Origin: Candidatus Megaera endosymbiont of Mesostigma viride
Lineage (GTDB): Bacteria; Pseudomonadota; Alphaproteobacteria; Rickettsiales; Rickettsiaceae
Direction: 5' to 3'
Length of the DNA stretch: 64,000 nt
Assembly: GCA_020410825.1 (NCBI GenBank)
Contig: CP084576.1
Coordinates: 372,001-436,000, forward strand
Part shown: piece after piece, positions 63,973 through 64,000 of the stretch
Layout of the letters: each line of letters opens with the position of its first letter
How positions within the stretch are numbered: the stretch's first letter is position 1
Notes under the pieces: generated by a model
Database searches by the model: none
What the model saw: the letters and a program-made list of their open reading frames with translations, nothing else
Told to the model about the DNA's origin: nothing
Made by a program: the position numbers and the translations under genes

Positions 63973-64000
63973 ATGTCAAAAAGTAAAGATTTGTCTATAT
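63973..64000 (+). CDS. Start of an unidentified gene (runs off the right edge)
   Basis: ATG at 63973 opens a frame reading MSKSKDLSI up to the edge. It follows the promoter at 63875-63904 by about 60 bases of leader, with a weak AGG some eight bases before the ATG. Nine residues are too few to name it. Confidence 0.4.

Overview
The window is a piece of an AT-rich alphaproteobacterial chromosome, almost certainly from the family Rickettsiaceae. The grounds are an ATP/ADP-translocase-family carrier, the long-form isocitrate dehydrogenase with an extra C-terminal domain, pyruvate phosphate dikinase, a TolC-PopZ-ankyrin block matching the tolC/RARP-1 neighbourhood of Rickettsia, and the order cdsA-uppS-histidine kinase/response regulator-ilvE-dapA-smpB. 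An AEC permease, a 3-hydroxybutyrate dehydrogenase and several large proteins I cannot match suggest a relative of Rickettsia rather than a classic spotted-fever or typhus species; this placement is inference.

Layout. 1-4.4 kb: the end of a DUF2155 gene, tRNA-Phe and the sdhCDA operon, in which sdhA carries an in-frame stop 31 codons before its expected end. 4.4-10.9 kb: accessory region with a 637-residue repeat protein, ppa, an MFS transporter and a run of three related small Ser/Thr-rich genes, one broken by a single-base loss in an A tract, followed by a decayed fragment. 10.9-16 kb: tlc, icd, AEC permease, a secreted small protein. 16-25 kb: petABC, ccmB/ccmA, acnA, an RlmD-like methyltransferase. 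25-34.5 kb: hup-ratA-dnaN-dnaA on the minus strand, then sdhE-mfd-recF-lipA on the plus strand. 34.5-42.6 kb: probable host-interaction genes: a large protein with a PI3/PI4-kinase-like catalytic signature, a RARP-1-like secreted ankyrin protein with four 141-bp tandem repeats, PopZ, TolC, and a 417-residue unknown. 42.6-64 kb: a short NDUFS6-type zinc-finger gene, housekeeping genes, the LPS export/Kdo block (lptC-lptA-lptB, kdsD), an RNase D-like exonuclease that seems to begin at a non-canonical AUA, ftsB-cdsA-uppS, a two-component system, ilvE-dapA-smpB-sppA, an unusual IHF-like protein, mutS and ppdK.

How it fits together. Respiration dominates: complex II subunits with their flavinylation factor SdhE, the cytochrome bc1 complex, heme export for cytochrome c, aconitase and isocitrate dehydrogenase. 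Envelope genes cover LPS transport, Kdo synthesis, undecaprenyl phosphate and phospholipid precursors, and division. Several large or repeated proteins resemble intracellular-pathogen effectors. Signs of ongoing decay (sdhA stop, A-tract frameshift, lost ATG of the exonuclease, gene remnants at 4.1-4.4 and 8.8 kb) fit reductive evolution, but each could also be a sequence error and needs read-level checking.
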